Shown: piece after piece, positions 32,752 through 41,879 of the stretch | Layout: each line of letters starts with the position of its first letter | Numbering within the stretch: the stretch's first letter is position 1 | Assembly (NCBI GenBank): GCA_966211765.1 | Contig: CBIHOV010000006.1 | Location: 1-64,000, forward strand | Source: Paraflavitalea sp966211765 | GTDB lineage: Bacteria > Bacteroidota > Bacteroidia > Chitinophagales > Chitinophagaceae | Length of the DNA: 64,000 nucleotides | Direction of reading: 5' to 3' | Notes under the pieces: generated by a model | Seen by the model: only the letters and a program-made list of their open reading frames with translations | Told to the model about the DNA's origin: nothing | Databases searched by the model: none | Program-made: the position numbers and the translations under genes

Positions 32752-35700
32752 TTAAAGTGTGATCTGGATACCGGCTGTGATGATGCGTAATGGTGGGATG
32801 GCCACACCACTCATGTTTTCGGGATCAAGGTTGCCATAACCGGAGATCGTGAGCAGGTTCTGTCCCTGTGCATACAAGCGCAGGTTTTGGAGGTGCAATT
32901 TCTTAATGATGGCTTCGGGGAAGCGGTAGGCCAATGACAGGTTGTTGAGCCTGATATAAGAAGCATCTCCATATCCTTTGGTGCTGTTGAGGGCTGTGGA
33001 CTGATTGGTAAAGGCCAGGAAACTTGTTGTGAAACTTCTTACATCTGTAATGTCGCCCGGTTTTTGCCAGCGGCGCAGTACATCTTTGGTGGTGTTGACA
33101 GCAAACCCCGGTGGGGCCAGTTGTTGTTGTTTAAAGGCATTGGGACCCGTTTGCTTTACATAGTAGAAGGTGAAGTCCAACGTAAAACCTTTGTAGTCCA
33201 GGGAATTGTTGAAGCCTCCTGAAAAACGTATAACGGGGTTGATCACTTGGGTTTGGTCCAGAACGGGTGCGGGATTGGCAGTGATATTGCCGTTCCTGTC
33301 GCGGAATGTATATATCCCGGTCTGTGGGTCTACGCCGGCATAGTTGTATATTTTCTGGATGGTCATGGGCTTGCCGATCACGAGCACATTGGCAAAGCTG
33401 GAATTGGCCAGTCCTTCATATTCCACCAGTTTGTTGCGGGGCATATAGAAATTGAAGCTGCTGCTCCAGGTAAGGTGCCGGTTCCGGATATTAATGCTGG
33501 TCAATTCGAGCTCGATGCCGGTATTCTCAACCAGGGCGGGCAGGTTCATGGTGAGGCTGGGGAAACCAGTAACGATGGAAAGGCTATACGGCAGCAATTG
33601 GTTGGAGGTGCGGTTGCGGAAATAGTTGGCCTTTACCAATAAACGGCTGTCTTTGAAGAACCCGAGGTCAATGCCTATTTCTGCTTTGCGGGTAAGTTCC
33701 CAGGCCAGTTCTGCATTGAACAGGTTACGTGGGGTAAGCACGGTGGTATTTTGGTAAGCCACTGCATTTGTAGGGACAATGAGGAGATCGAGGAAGCTGT
33801 ATTCGCCGATCTTATCATTGCCGGTACTGCCATAGCTGGCGGTCAACTTACCAAAGCTAAGAAACGGCAGGCCACGCTTCATGAATTTCTCTTCGCTGAA
33901 TATCCAGGCGCCTGCAGCTGAACCAAAAAAATGGAATTGATTGGCGGGACCAAAACGGCTGGAACCGTCGTAGCGGGCATTGAGGTTAAGAATGTATTTG
34001 TTGGCCCAGTTGTAATTGATGCGGCCAAAAACAGCATTGTACTTGTATTGAAAATTGTTGTTGACAGATACGGAGAGGGAAGGGGCCGCTGATATGCTTT
34101 GCAGGAGGGCATCGCTGCTGTAGCCGGAGCCGGTCATGTTCTGCCTGTTGTTCACATTCTTTTGGAAAGTGGCGCCGGCCAGTACATTCAATGAACCCTT
34201 TCCGATAAAGGCATTATAGTTTGCCTGGGGTTCAATGATCCAGGTGCGGTTATTGTAATTGCCAAACGTACTGCTCCTGTTGATATTTATCGTGGCCGGA
34301 TTGAAGCTTGTGGAAGGATAACCGATAAATTCGTTCAGTTGTAAACTATTATAGCTAAGTGTTGCTTTTAATTCCAGTGCCCTGACAGGCCGGTAGCTGA
34401 TGAGGGCGCTTCCCAGGAGGTTATAACTATTGGCAGTATATAACTGGTTCAACTGAGCAATGGGGTTTTGTGAGAACTTATCCCAATTAATGGAGCCGTC
34501 GGGTTTGTAGAGGGCCGGTGCATTGGGAGGGAGGGCTGCGCCCGACTGGCCAGTGAAATCAACAGTAGGAAGATCGCTTTTGCCGGCGATATAGCTGCCT
34601 GATAATTGTGTAGTGAGTTTATTATCGGAAGAGACATTGTTCATACTGAAATGAACGGATCCTTTCTGGTCGGCTCCTGAACCGGGCATTACGGTGGTCT
34701 GTCTGCGGTAGCCTGCACTTAACAGGTACTGACTGTTGCTGCTGCCACCGGAAATACTTAGCTGTGCGTCGGTAGTATGGGCGGTATTGCCCAGCAGTTC
34801 TTTTTGCCAGTTGGTATACCGGGTAGAATCCCATACGCCATTGATGTCGTTCTCGAATTCGATGGGTAATATGGGGGCGTTGTCATTGCGCTTTGCTTCA
34901 CGACGCATGGCCAGGTATTCCTGTGTATTCAATAATTTGGGTGTGGTGGCAGTGCTGCCGATACCTGTATACACGTTGATGTCTACTTTGGCTTTTCCTG
35001 CCTTGCCTTTTTTGGTGGTGATGAGTATTACACCGTTGGCCCCGCGTGAGCCATAGATGGCGGTGGCATCAGCATCTTTCAGCACAGAAATGCTTTCTAT
35101 ATCGGCATTGTTTACATAATTCAGTGGGTTGCCGCCATTGAGGGTGGTATTGATGGTGCCCATTCTGCCGGCAGGGTAGGGAACGCCGTCAATAATGTAT
35201 AAAGGTTCGTTGGATTGGGTGAGGCTGCTTAGTCCCCTGATGAGTACATTGTAAGAGCCGCCAGGCGTACCGGTATTTTGTACAATGGTCATACCTGTTA
35301 CTCTTCCCTGCAAAGCGGCCAGTGGGTTGCCTACGGGTTGTTTGGCAATATCTTCTGCTTTTACGGTGCTTACACTTCCGGTGCTGAGGCGCTCGGTGGT
35401 GCTGCCATAGGCAATGATCTTTACCTGGTCGAGCTGGCTGGGCTTGATCTGTACCAGCACCACTATAAAGGGGCGATTGTTCACGGCCACTTCAATGGGC
35501 TCGATACCTACGGCTGTGACCACCAGGATGGCATTGCCGCTTGGGATGGTGAGGGTAAATTCTCCGTTGCTGTTGGTGGTGGTGCCCTGCCGGGTGCCTT
35601 TGATGGTAATCGTGGCGCCTTCAATAGGCGCTATGCCTTCACCTACTACCCGGCCTTTGATATCAACAGGCAGGGGATCGACGGGCAGGTCAAATTGATA

Positions 35701-36024
35701 GACGGGTTTTTCCTTTACGACGATCATGCCACCATCAATGGTATAACTAAGTGATTGATCTTTGAAGCAGTATTCCAGCACTTCCTGTACGGGCCTGTTC
35801 TCTACCTGTACGGTGACCTTGCCGATCTTTTCCAGCAGGGATTCCCGTACCAATACGTTGAGACCGGTCTGTCGCTGGATCTCAACAAATACCTGTTTGA
35901 CAGGCACATTCTTTACGGAAAGAGTAATGTTCTGTCCCTCTGTTCGGGCCGCCACCTGAAGGCAGGCTGTGAGTAAGATAAAAGCAGTCAATCTCATTAC
36001 TTGCAGCAGTTTTCTTAATTGCAT
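32752..36024 (-). CDS. SusC/RagA TonB-linked outer membrane protein with STN domain (locus II)
   Basis: 1090 aa. Signal peptide (to about CLQVAAR), then an STN signalling domain (about 30-102: ITLSVKNVPVKQVFVEIQRQTG ... VTVQVENRPVQEVLEYCF), a CarboxypepD_reg-like domain (IKGRVVGEGIAPIEGATITIKG), plug (VLIRGLSSLTQSNEPLYIIDG; SISVLKDADATAIYGSRGANGV) and a barrel ending in PLRIITAGIQITL. The STN domain would contact the FecR of this locus to report substrate binding. First structural gene after FecR, 113 bp away; a hairpin lies in the gap. Confidence 0.95.
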   Translation of the reverse strand: MQLRKLLQVMRLTAFILLTACLQVAARTEGQNITLSVKNVPVKQVFVEIQRQTGLNVLVRESLLEKIGKVTVQVENRPVQEVLEYCFKDQSLSYTIDGGMIVVKEKPVYQFDLPVDPLPVDIKGRVVGEGIAPIEGATITIKGTRQGTTTNSNGEFTLTIPSGNAILVVTAVGIEPIEVAVNNRPFIVVLVQIKPSQLDQVKIIAYGSTTERLSTGSVSTVKAEDIAKQPVGNPLAALQGRVTGMTIVQNTGTPGGSYNVLIRGLSSLTQSNEPLYIIDGVPYPAGRMGTINTTLNGGNPLNYVNNADIESISVLKDADATAIYGSRGANGVILITTKKGKAGKAKVDINVYTGIGSTATTPKLLNTQEYLAMRREAKRNDNAPILPIEFENDINGVWDSTRYTNWQKELLGNTAHTTDAQLSISGGSSNSQYLLSAGYRRQTTVMPGSGADQKGSVHFSMNNVSSDNKLTTQLSGSYIAGKSDLPTVDFTGQSGAALPPNAPALYKPDGSINWDKFSQNPIAQLNQLYTANSYNLLGSALISYRPVRALELKATLSYNSLQLNEFIGYPSTSFNPATININRSSTFGNYNNRTWIIEPQANYNAFIGKGSLNVLAGATFQKNVNNRQNMTGSGYSSDALLQSISAAPSLSVSVNNNFQYKYNAVFGRINYNWANKYILNLNARYDGSSRFGPANQFHFFGSAAGAWIFSEEKFMKRGLPFLSFGKLTASYGSTGNDKIGEYSFLDLLIVPTNAVAYQNTTVLTPRNLFNAELAWELTRKAEIGIDLGFFKDSRLLVKANYFRNRTSNQLLPYSLSIVTGFPSLTMNLPALVENTGIELELTSINIRNRHLTWSSSFNFYMPRNKLVEYEGLANSSFANVLVIGKPMTIQKIYNYAGVDPQTGIYTFRDRNGNITANPAPVLDQTQVINPVIRFSGGFNNSLDYKGFTLDFTFYYVKQTGPNAFKQQQLAPPGFAVNTTKDVLRRWQKPGDITDVRSFTTSFLAFTNQSTALNSTKGYGDASYIRLNNLSLAYRFPEAIIKKLHLQNLRLYAQGQNLLTISGYGNLDPENMSGVAIPPLRIITAGIQITL

Positions 36025-36090
36025 ACTTTTGCATTGTTTAGGTTAATAAAATACAAGGTTTCGACGCCTGTTTTGGTTAGCCTGAATTTA

Positions 36091-36116
36091 GCTCCTGTTA
36101 CCAGCAGGAGCTTTTT
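36091..36116 (+). terminator. Hairpin with T run in the fecR-susC gap (points to + strand)
   Basis: GCTCCTG-n7-CAGGAGC followed by TTTTT on the + strand, against the direction of the flanking minus-strand genes. It could end an antisense transcript from within susC, or act as a stabilising/attenuating hairpin in the operon mRNA. Confidence 0.55.
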
Positions 36117-36137
36117 ATTCAGGGGTATTTCATTATG

Positions 36138-37298
36138 CTAGCCGGACGATTGGACAGTCAGTTTTTTCCCTTCAATACGGAATTGCACCCCATTGGCCTG
36201 CAAAGCTTTCAGTACACTGTTCAAGGTGCTGCTCCGTTTCATGATGCTAAAGAACTTTTCGTTGCTTACTTTCCCTTCATAGACCACTTCGATATCATAC
36301 CACCGGGCCAGTTGCTTGAGGATGGTCTGCAGATCGGCGCTTTCAAAATGGAATAACCCATTTCTCCAGGCGGTGACGGCTGCTACATTGATGTTCTTCT
36401 GTACGGCCAGTTTGTTGTTTTGCAAACGGGCCTGCTGGGCAGGCGCCAGTACTGTTTGCTGGCCATTTGCAGCGGTTACCCGCACGGCTCCTTCCTCTAG
36501 CGTGGCGGTCAGGGCCTCTTCATCATCATAGGCATTCACATTGAATGCGGTGCCCAATGCCTGTACATCGATTGTTTTGGCATGCACGATAAAAGGTTTC
36601 GAAGGGTCTTTGGCCACTTTAAAGAACACTTCGCCGGTTATTTCCACGCGCCGCTCTGCACCCGGGAAGGAGACGGGGAAGCGGATGGTGGAAGCGGCAT
36701 TGAGGAAAGCTACAGAGCCATCTGCCAGGGTAAGAGAATAAGTTTCTCCACGGCTGGTGGAAAGCATATTGTAAACAGGGGCTGTTTTTTCACCGGGTTT
36801 ACCTGCGTAGGTTAGCCGGCCATTTTCCATGTTCACGGCTGTTATACCCTGCTGTGCGAGCAGGCCAGCCCTGGCTGTATCCAAGGCTATGACCTTTCCT
36901 CCGTCCAGGGTGAGGGTGGCCTTGTAATTACCCGGCGGCACATCCTGTGCCGGTACCTGGGTAACCGGTGGCGGTGCGGCCTGCTGTTCATCCATCATCC
37001 ACCAGGTTGCTATTCCCAAAGCGACCACCAGCAATGCCGCTACCGCATACCACCAGCGATATAGTTTACGCACTACTGCGGGCTGTCCGTTTTCCAGGAT
37101 ATCTACCAACATCGCATCGGCTTTTCCAGGGGCCATTACCGCATCGGGTAGGGCATGGTCCCAGGTTTCGGACAACAATCCGGGCAGGAAGGCCTGATTT
37201 TCCGGTTGCCGGAGCAGCTCAGCCAGCTCACGTCGTTCTTCTGCCGTGGCTGTTTTTTCATAGTAGGCTTTGAGTAGATACGAAAGTCTTGTATGCAT
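36138..37298 (-). CDS. FecR-family anti-sigma factor (locus II)
   Basis: 386 aa. N-terminal cytoplasmic helix bundle (YYEKTATAEERRELAELLRQ), membrane helix at about 83-101 (WYAVAALLVVALGIATWW), FecR domain (SLTLADGSVAFLNAASTIRFPVSFPGAERRVEITGEVFFKVAKDPSKPF, with the conserved ALGTAFNVNAY) and C-terminal DUF4974 (FESADLQTILKQLARWYDIEVVY). Partner of the sigma factor 69 bp upstream; receives the signal from the STN domain of the SusC that follows. Confidence 0.93.
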   Translation of the reverse strand: MHTRLSYLLKAYYEKTATAEERRELAELLRQPENQAFLPGLLSETWDHALPDAVMAPGKADAMLVDILENGQPAVVRKLYRWWYAVAALLVVALGIATWWMMDEQQAAPPPVTQVPAQDVPPGNYKATLTLDGGKVIALDTARAGLLAQQGITAVNMENGRLTYAGKPGEKTAPVYNMLSTSRGETYSLTLADGSVAFLNAASTIRFPVSFPGAERRVEITGEVFFKVAKDPSKPFIVHAKTIDVQALGTAFNVNAYDDEEALTATLEEGAVRVTAANGQQTVLAPAQQARLQNNKLAVQKNINVAAVTAWRNGLFHFESADLQTILKQLARWYDIEVVYEGKVSNEKFFSIMKRSSTLNSVLKALQANGVQFRIEGKKLTVQSSG

Positions 37299-37367
37299 AA
37301 AAGGTTCTCTTCATTATACAAGACAATGGGCCTTTTTGAAAAGGGGGAAGGGAGATGGAAATATTTT

Positions 37368-37952
37368 TTATTTCGAGAAGAAAAGAAGGGCCAGGGCCAC
37401 AGACATGCGTTTCAATACGTATTGGGTAATATCCTTAACGGCCAGTTCCAGGTGGGTCTTAACAGATTCCCTGCCGATGCCGAGCTTATCTGCGATCTGG
37501 TGATAGGTGAGTTTTTGGTGGCGGTGCAGCAAGTACACTTCTTTGCGGCGGGGAGGCAACTGGTCGATGGCCTCATCAATGAGGCTTAGGCTGGCATTTT
37601 CTTCCGGGACATCCTCCCGGGCATTGGTTGCCTGGTATTCCCGTTCATAGGTCCTATGCCTGAGGATCTCCCGCATATTTTTTTGTAAAGCATTGAGGGC
37701 ATGGTTGCGGCTTATTACAAATAGCCAGGCTTTAAAACTGGTAATTTCAGATAGTGCTTCCCGCGTTTGCCAGATCTTCAGAAAAACATCCTGGACAATT
37801 TCCTCGGCCATGGGGGCCGATTCGGTGAGCCGGTAAAGGTAGCTGTACAATAAGGGGTGCCAATCGTGGAACAGGCGGGCGAAGGCAGCCTGGTCCCCTT
37901 CGGAGACCTGTTTCAGCAGTATTTTCTCGGTATGCAGGTAGGTTGAGGACAT
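37368..37952 (-). CDS. ECF RNA polymerase sigma factor (locus II)
   Basis: 194 aa. Region 2 MAEEIVQDVFLKIWQTREAL with SFKAWLFVISRNHALN, and region 4 RRKEVYLLHRHQKLTYHQIADKLGIGRESVKTHLELAVKDI. First gene of the minus-strand locus sigma-FecR-SusC-SusD-metalloprotease; a 175-bp divergent region separates it from the + strand permease. Confidence 0.94.
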   Translation of the reverse strand: MSSTYLHTEKILLKQVSEGDQAAFARLFHDWHPLLYSYLYRLTESAPMAEEIVQDVFLKIWQTREALSEITSFKAWLFVISRNHALNALQKNMREILRHRTYEREYQATNAREDVPEENASLSLIDEAIDQLPPRRKEVYLLHRHQKLTYHQIADKLGIGRESVKTHLELAVKDITQYVLKRMSVALALLFFSK

Positions 37953-38127
37953 AATACTATTTCACAAAATCATGATCATCGTAGTATATCGGAAGGGTTT
38001 AAAATTAGTCAAAATCATTAATATATAGGTTCCGGCACCTCCAGTGGATTAAAAATCAATTTTATCGGGGGGGTACCTGTAACATTTTTATTTCTCGGAC
38101 GTACTTACAAAACAGTTAACCTATTAT

Positions 38128-40494
38128 ATGCTAAAAAACTTCTTCAAGATCGCCTGGCGCGGCCTGCTGCGCAGCAAAGGATTTTCAGCTATCAATATTG
38201 CCGGACTGGTAGTAGGTATGGCCAGCGCCATCCTTATCTTGTTGTGGATACAGAACGAGGTGAGTTATGACCAGTTTCATGAAAAGAAGGACCGTATTTA
38301 TGAGGCCTGGAACAAGGCCGAGTTCAGCGGTGAGCTCAACTGCTGGAATACGACCCCCAAAGTGCTGGCCCGTACGCTGGAAAAAGACCTGCCCGAAGTA
38401 GAAGCTGCTGTGCGCGTAGATTGGGGCAGCAATTTTCTTTTTACGGTAGGCGATAAGAAATTGACGGTACGGGGTAATATGGTAGATTCCAATTTTCTGC
38501 AGGTATTTACTTTTCCCTTACTGAAAGGCAATCCGGCGCTTGTATTAAAAGACATGCACTCTATTGTACTGACGGAAACGCTGGCCCGGAAATTATTTGG
38601 GAAGGAAGAACCCATGGGGAAGATCATCAAGATTGATAATAAGGAAAACTTTACGGTAACGGGCATCCTGCAAGACATGCCCAACAATACGAGGTTCAGC
38701 CGGGCTGAATACCTGATACCCTGGGCCTATAAACGGTTTTTAGGTGATGATGATGAGTACTGGGGCAATAACAGCACGCGTACCTATGTACTGCTGAAAC
38801 CGAATGCTACATTGGCCTCTGCGGCGCCCAAGGTAAAAGTGATGAAGCAACGGTATGCAAAAGATGAACCCAAGTGGGAAATGTTTCTATATCCATTGAA
38901 GAAGTGGAGACTTTATTCCAGTTTTACCAATGGCCAGGAAGATGGTGGTGGCCGTATCACCTTCGTTCGCCTGTTTGCCATTGTAGCCGCTTTTATTCTC
39001 CTGATTGCCTGTATCAATTTTATGAACCTTAGTACGGCCCGTAGTGAAAAGCGCGCCAAAGAGGTAGGCATCCGTAAGGTAGTAGGGGCGCAGAAGCTCT
39101 CCCTGATCAGCCAGTTCATCGGAGAATCGATGATGCTGGCATTTATAGCTGGTATTTTTGCCATCATTGTGGTGCAGATCAGTCTCGGCGGATTTAATAA
39201 ACTGACGGATAAACAGCTTTATGTGCCCTATGGAAATCCCTGGTTCTGGCTGGGCGGTATTGTGTTTGTGCTGTTTACCGGTCTATTGGCGGGCAGCTAT
39301 CCGGCGTTCTTCCTTTCTTCCTTTAAACCCGTGAAGGTGTTGAAAGGCACTTTCAAGAAAACGCAGGCATTGGTTGCGCCGCGCAAAGTGCTGGTGGTAC
39401 TACAGTTCACCTTTGCTATTGTATTGATCATTTGCACGATCATTGTAAAGCAACAAATAGATTATGCGCAAGGCAGGCAAACAGGGTATAATAAAAACAA
39501 CCTCGTTTACCACGGTTTTACGGGAGATATCGAGAAGAACTTTGAGCTGATCAGGCAGGAATTACTGTCCTCAGGCGCCGCCTCATCGGTTACCAAAACC
39601 AGTGCGCCCATTACAGAAAGCTGGAGTGATGGATGGGGACAGGAATGGGAGGGAAAGGACCCTAATGACAAAACAGATTTTTACCGCTACAATGCCGACG
39701 AAGGACTGGGCACTACGGCCGGGCTTCAATTTGTACAGGGGCGTGATTTTGACCTGAAAAAGTTTCCTACAGACTCTACAGGCATGATCATTAATGAATC
39801 GTCTCTGAAAGTGATGAAGTTTAAAGATCCGCTTGGTAAGATTGTGAAAGACAACGGCACAGAATGGCATATTGTAGGTGTGATCAAGGATTTCATTCTC
39901 ACCAATCCCTATGAGCCTACCCGTCCCATGCTGATAGCAGGTGGTAAAGCCTGGTTCTCTACTATCCTTATTAAATTCAACGCTAATAATTCTACTGCAA
40001 CGAACCTAAAGCTGGCAGAGCATATTTTCCATAAATACAACCCGGTGTATCCTTTTGAATACAAGTTTGTGGATGAGGAGTTTGCCCGGAAGTTTGAAGA
40101 TGAAAAGCGTACGGGTACCCTGGCTGGTCTGTTTGCGGGGCTCACTATTTTTATTTCCTGTCTTGGTTTATTTGGCCTGGCCATTTATATGGCAGAGAGC
40201 CGGGTGAAGGAGATTGGCGTGCGTAAAGTATTGGGCGCTTCTGTAACTGGCCTGGCTACCTTGCTGTCGAAGGACTTCCTGACACTGGTACTCATCTCCT
40301 TCCTGGTGGCTTCTCCGGTGGCCTGGTGGGCCATGCACAGCTGGCTCAGTGATTACAGTTACCGGGTTCCCATTCAGTGGTGGGTATTTGCGTTGGCCGG
40401 TTTAGTGTCGGTGCTGATAGCGCTGGCCACGGTGAGCTACCAGGCTATCCGGGCGGCATTGGCCAATCCGGTAAAAAGTCTGAGAACAGAGTAA
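38128..40494 (+). CDS. FtsX/MacB-type ABC transporter permease (orphan)
   Basis: 788 aa, paralogous over its whole length to 12478-14859. N-terminal AWRGLLRSKGFSAINIAGLVVG, first FtsX core with LIACINFMNLSTARSEKRAKEVGIRKVVGA, the LLAGSYPAFFLSSFKPVKVLKG turn, second core with IGVRKVLGASVTGLATLLSKDFL and the C-terminus NPVKSLRTE. MacB_PCD-like periplasmic domains lie between. No ATPase gene adjoins. A terminator (40543-40570) follows. Confidence 0.9.
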   Translation: MLKNFFKIAWRGLLRSKGFSAINIAGLVVGMASAILILLWIQNEVSYDQFHEKKDRIYEAWNKAEFSGELNCWNTTPKVLARTLEKDLPEVEAAVRVDWGSNFLFTVGDKKLTVRGNMVDSNFLQVFTFPLLKGNPALVLKDMHSIVLTETLARKLFGKEEPMGKIIKIDNKENFTVTGILQDMPNNTRFSRAEYLIPWAYKRFLGDDDEYWGNNSTRTYVLLKPNATLASAAPKVKVMKQRYAKDEPKWEMFLYPLKKWRLYSSFTNGQEDGGGRITFVRLFAIVAAFILLIACINFMNLSTARSEKRAKEVGIRKVVGAQKLSLISQFIGESMMLAFIAGIFAIIVVQISLGGFNKLTDKQLYVPYGNPWFWLGGIVFVLFTGLLAGSYPAFFLSSFKPVKVLKGTFKKTQALVAPRKVLVVLQFTFAIVLIICTIIVKQQIDYAQGRQTGYNKNNLVYHGFTGDIEKNFELIRQELLSSGAASSVTKTSAPITESWSDGWGQEWEGKDPNDKTDFYRYNADEGLGTTAGLQFVQGRDFDLKKFPTDSTGMIINESSLKVMKFKDPLGKIVKDNGTEWHIVGVIKDFILTNPYEPTRPMLIAGGKAWFSTILIKFNANNSTATNLKLAEHIFHKYNPVYPFEYKFVDEEFARKFEDEKRTGTLAGLFAGLTIFISCLGLFGLAIYMAESRVKEIGVRKVLGASVTGLATLLSKDFLTLVLISFLVASPVAWWAMHSWLSDYSYRVPIQWWVFALAGLVSVLIALATVSYQAIRAALANPVKSLRTE

Positions 40495-40542
40495 GTACTG
40501 TTCTTCCAAGCCTGTTTTCATTTATACCGTTATATTTTCAGG

Positions 40543-40570
40543 ACCCTGGGTTGACCCCGGGGTTCTTTTT
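40543..40570 (+). terminator. Intrinsic terminator after the second permease
   Basis: Stem ACCCTGGG / CCCGGGGT (one G-T pair) with a 5-nt loop, then TCTTTTT. Confidence 0.8.
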
Positions 40571-40601
40571 GGGGTGACTTACAATAAAAAGTACACTTTG
40601 G

Positions 40602-41417
40602 TCATTTTAGTAATGTGGCAAGATTTTCAATGACCTCCGGAGATTGCTTCTGGTATTGAAAAGGGGAGAAGCCTGCAAATTCTTTGAAGGCACGGATAAA
40701 GTGAGATTGATCGGCATATTCATTTTCAAAAGCAACATCAGAAAGTTTGGAGAAGTCGTTGTTTCTTAATTGTTTCAATGATGCCTGAAAGCGACAAATT
40801 CTTGAGAATAATTTAGGAGAGATACCAATATATTCTTTGAATTTGCGTTCAAAGCTTCTTTCGGATAATCGTAACTCAATCTGTAACCCTTTCAAAGCTA
40901 CATTTCCCTTTGACCGTGCGATCGCGGAGACGGCATAATGCATCATGTCGTTTTTGCGTGAATTGTTCCTTTCCGCCTGTGTGTTGATCCAGGAAGAAAT
41001 GAGTTCAATTTGTCCGGTAGTAGAAGTTGTATTCACCAATTGTTCTGAGAGTGAAGCGCCATCCGGTCTCACCAGCGTATTTGCGTCCACGCAGGTATCG
41101 GTAAGTATCCCGGCATTAAGCCCAAAAACAGCTTTTAATGCATTCGGTCGAAGGAAAATGCCCACAGCCCTTAATTTCCCTGTAGCATGGATCCTGGCAT
41201 GAGTAGTAGCCTGGCCATACAGGAAAAAGCCTGGTAACAATTTGTCATTCTGGTAAAAAGAACCCTGTTCTACCGTTTGGAAGATGAGCCCCGGGCATCC
41301 ATCGGCAAAGGTTTGGAACGCATGTGGAGTGGCACTGTCGGCAGGCGCTTCCAGGGTCCAAAAGCCACTGATGTATTCATTCAGGTGCTCCGGCGGTGGT
41401 ATTTGTTGGTATTTCAT
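40602..41417 (-). CDS. AraC-family transcriptional regulator (DUF6597-type sensor)
   Basis: 271 aa. N-terminal part (YQQIPPPEHLNEYISGFWTLE ... FLYGQATTHARIHATGKLRAVGIFLRP) fits the DUF6597 domain found in this AraC group; residues ~160-260 are the AraC double HTH (VALKGLQIELRLSERSFERKFKEYIGISPKLFSRICRFQ; SDVAFENEYADQSHFIRAFKEFAGFSPFQY). Soluble. Divergent from the small membrane protein at 41514, a possible target. Confidence 0.88.
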   Translation of the reverse strand: MKYQQIPPPEHLNEYISGFWTLEAPADSATPHAFQTFADGCPGLIFQTVEQGSFYQNDKLLPGFFLYGQATTHARIHATGKLRAVGIFLRPNALKAVFGLNAGILTDTCVDANTLVRPDGASLSEQLVNTTSTTGQIELISSWINTQAERNNSRKNDMMHYAVSAIARSKGNVALKGLQIELRLSERSFERKFKEYIGISPKLFSRICRFQASLKQLRNNDFSKLSDVAFENEYADQSHFIRAFKEFAGFSPFQYQKQSPEVIENLATLLK

Positions 41418-41513
41418 GGCTGGTGAAAATTACCTGTTGGGATGAAGTTACATAAAATATAATAGCGATAAAAGCTTATAAACGCGTTACCTATACCCCT
41501 AAAATCTAATATC

Positions 41514-41783
41514 ATGGACACCCTCGTGGCAATTTTTGCCAATTCACTTGTTAGCAGCCTCTTATTGTTTCAATCGATCAGACTACTTAAGAGAAGAAAA
41601 GCCCGCTATCTTTCCGTTGGATTACTGTTACTGATGCTGCCAGCTACTCTTTGCTGGGCTGTATTTGGCTATCTGGATAGCAAACAGATCATGATGGCCT
41701 GTGGCGTAGGCACTTTCCTGCTGAATGTGGTGACGCTCGTTTTGTACATGAATGCAAGGTCGTTCCGTAGAACGGCTATTTAA
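41514..41783 (+). CDS. Small three-helix membrane protein, SemiSWEET-like
   Basis: 89 aa with three hydrophobic helices. Layout and several positions recall SemiSWEET half-transporters: helix 1 ends in LLLFQSIRLLKRRKARYLSVG (the PQ motif would be FQ here), helix 2 contains PATLCWAVFGYL, helix 3 NVVTLVLYMNAR. SemiSWEETs dimerise to move sugars. The missing proline of the PQ motif and short length make the call tentative; it may simply be a small membrane protein of unknown role. It is divergent from the AraC regulator at 40602. Confidence 0.5.
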   Translation: MDTLVAIFANSLVSSLLLFQSIRLLKRRKARYLSVGLLLLMLPATLCWAVFGYLDSKQIMMACGVGTFLLNVVTLVLYMNARSFRRTAI

Positions 41784-41802
41784 GTTAACCACCTGGCTGC
41801 TG

Positions 41803-41879
41803 CTGCTTTTCAGAACGAAAATGTGTTTTCTGGCTGTATTTTGGTATATTCAGTAAACTTTCGTTCTGAAAAAGCTGCT
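41803..41879 (+). promoter_or_regulatory. Stem-loop covering the start of the next gene
   Basis: Inverted repeat: GCTGCTTTTCAGAACGAAA (41803-41821) against TTTCGTTCTGAAAAAGCTGC (41859-41878), one bulge, ~37-nt loop. The right arm contains the presumed CTG start codon at 41866, so the hairpin could mask translation initiation, or terminate the preceding transcript. Confidence 0.5.
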
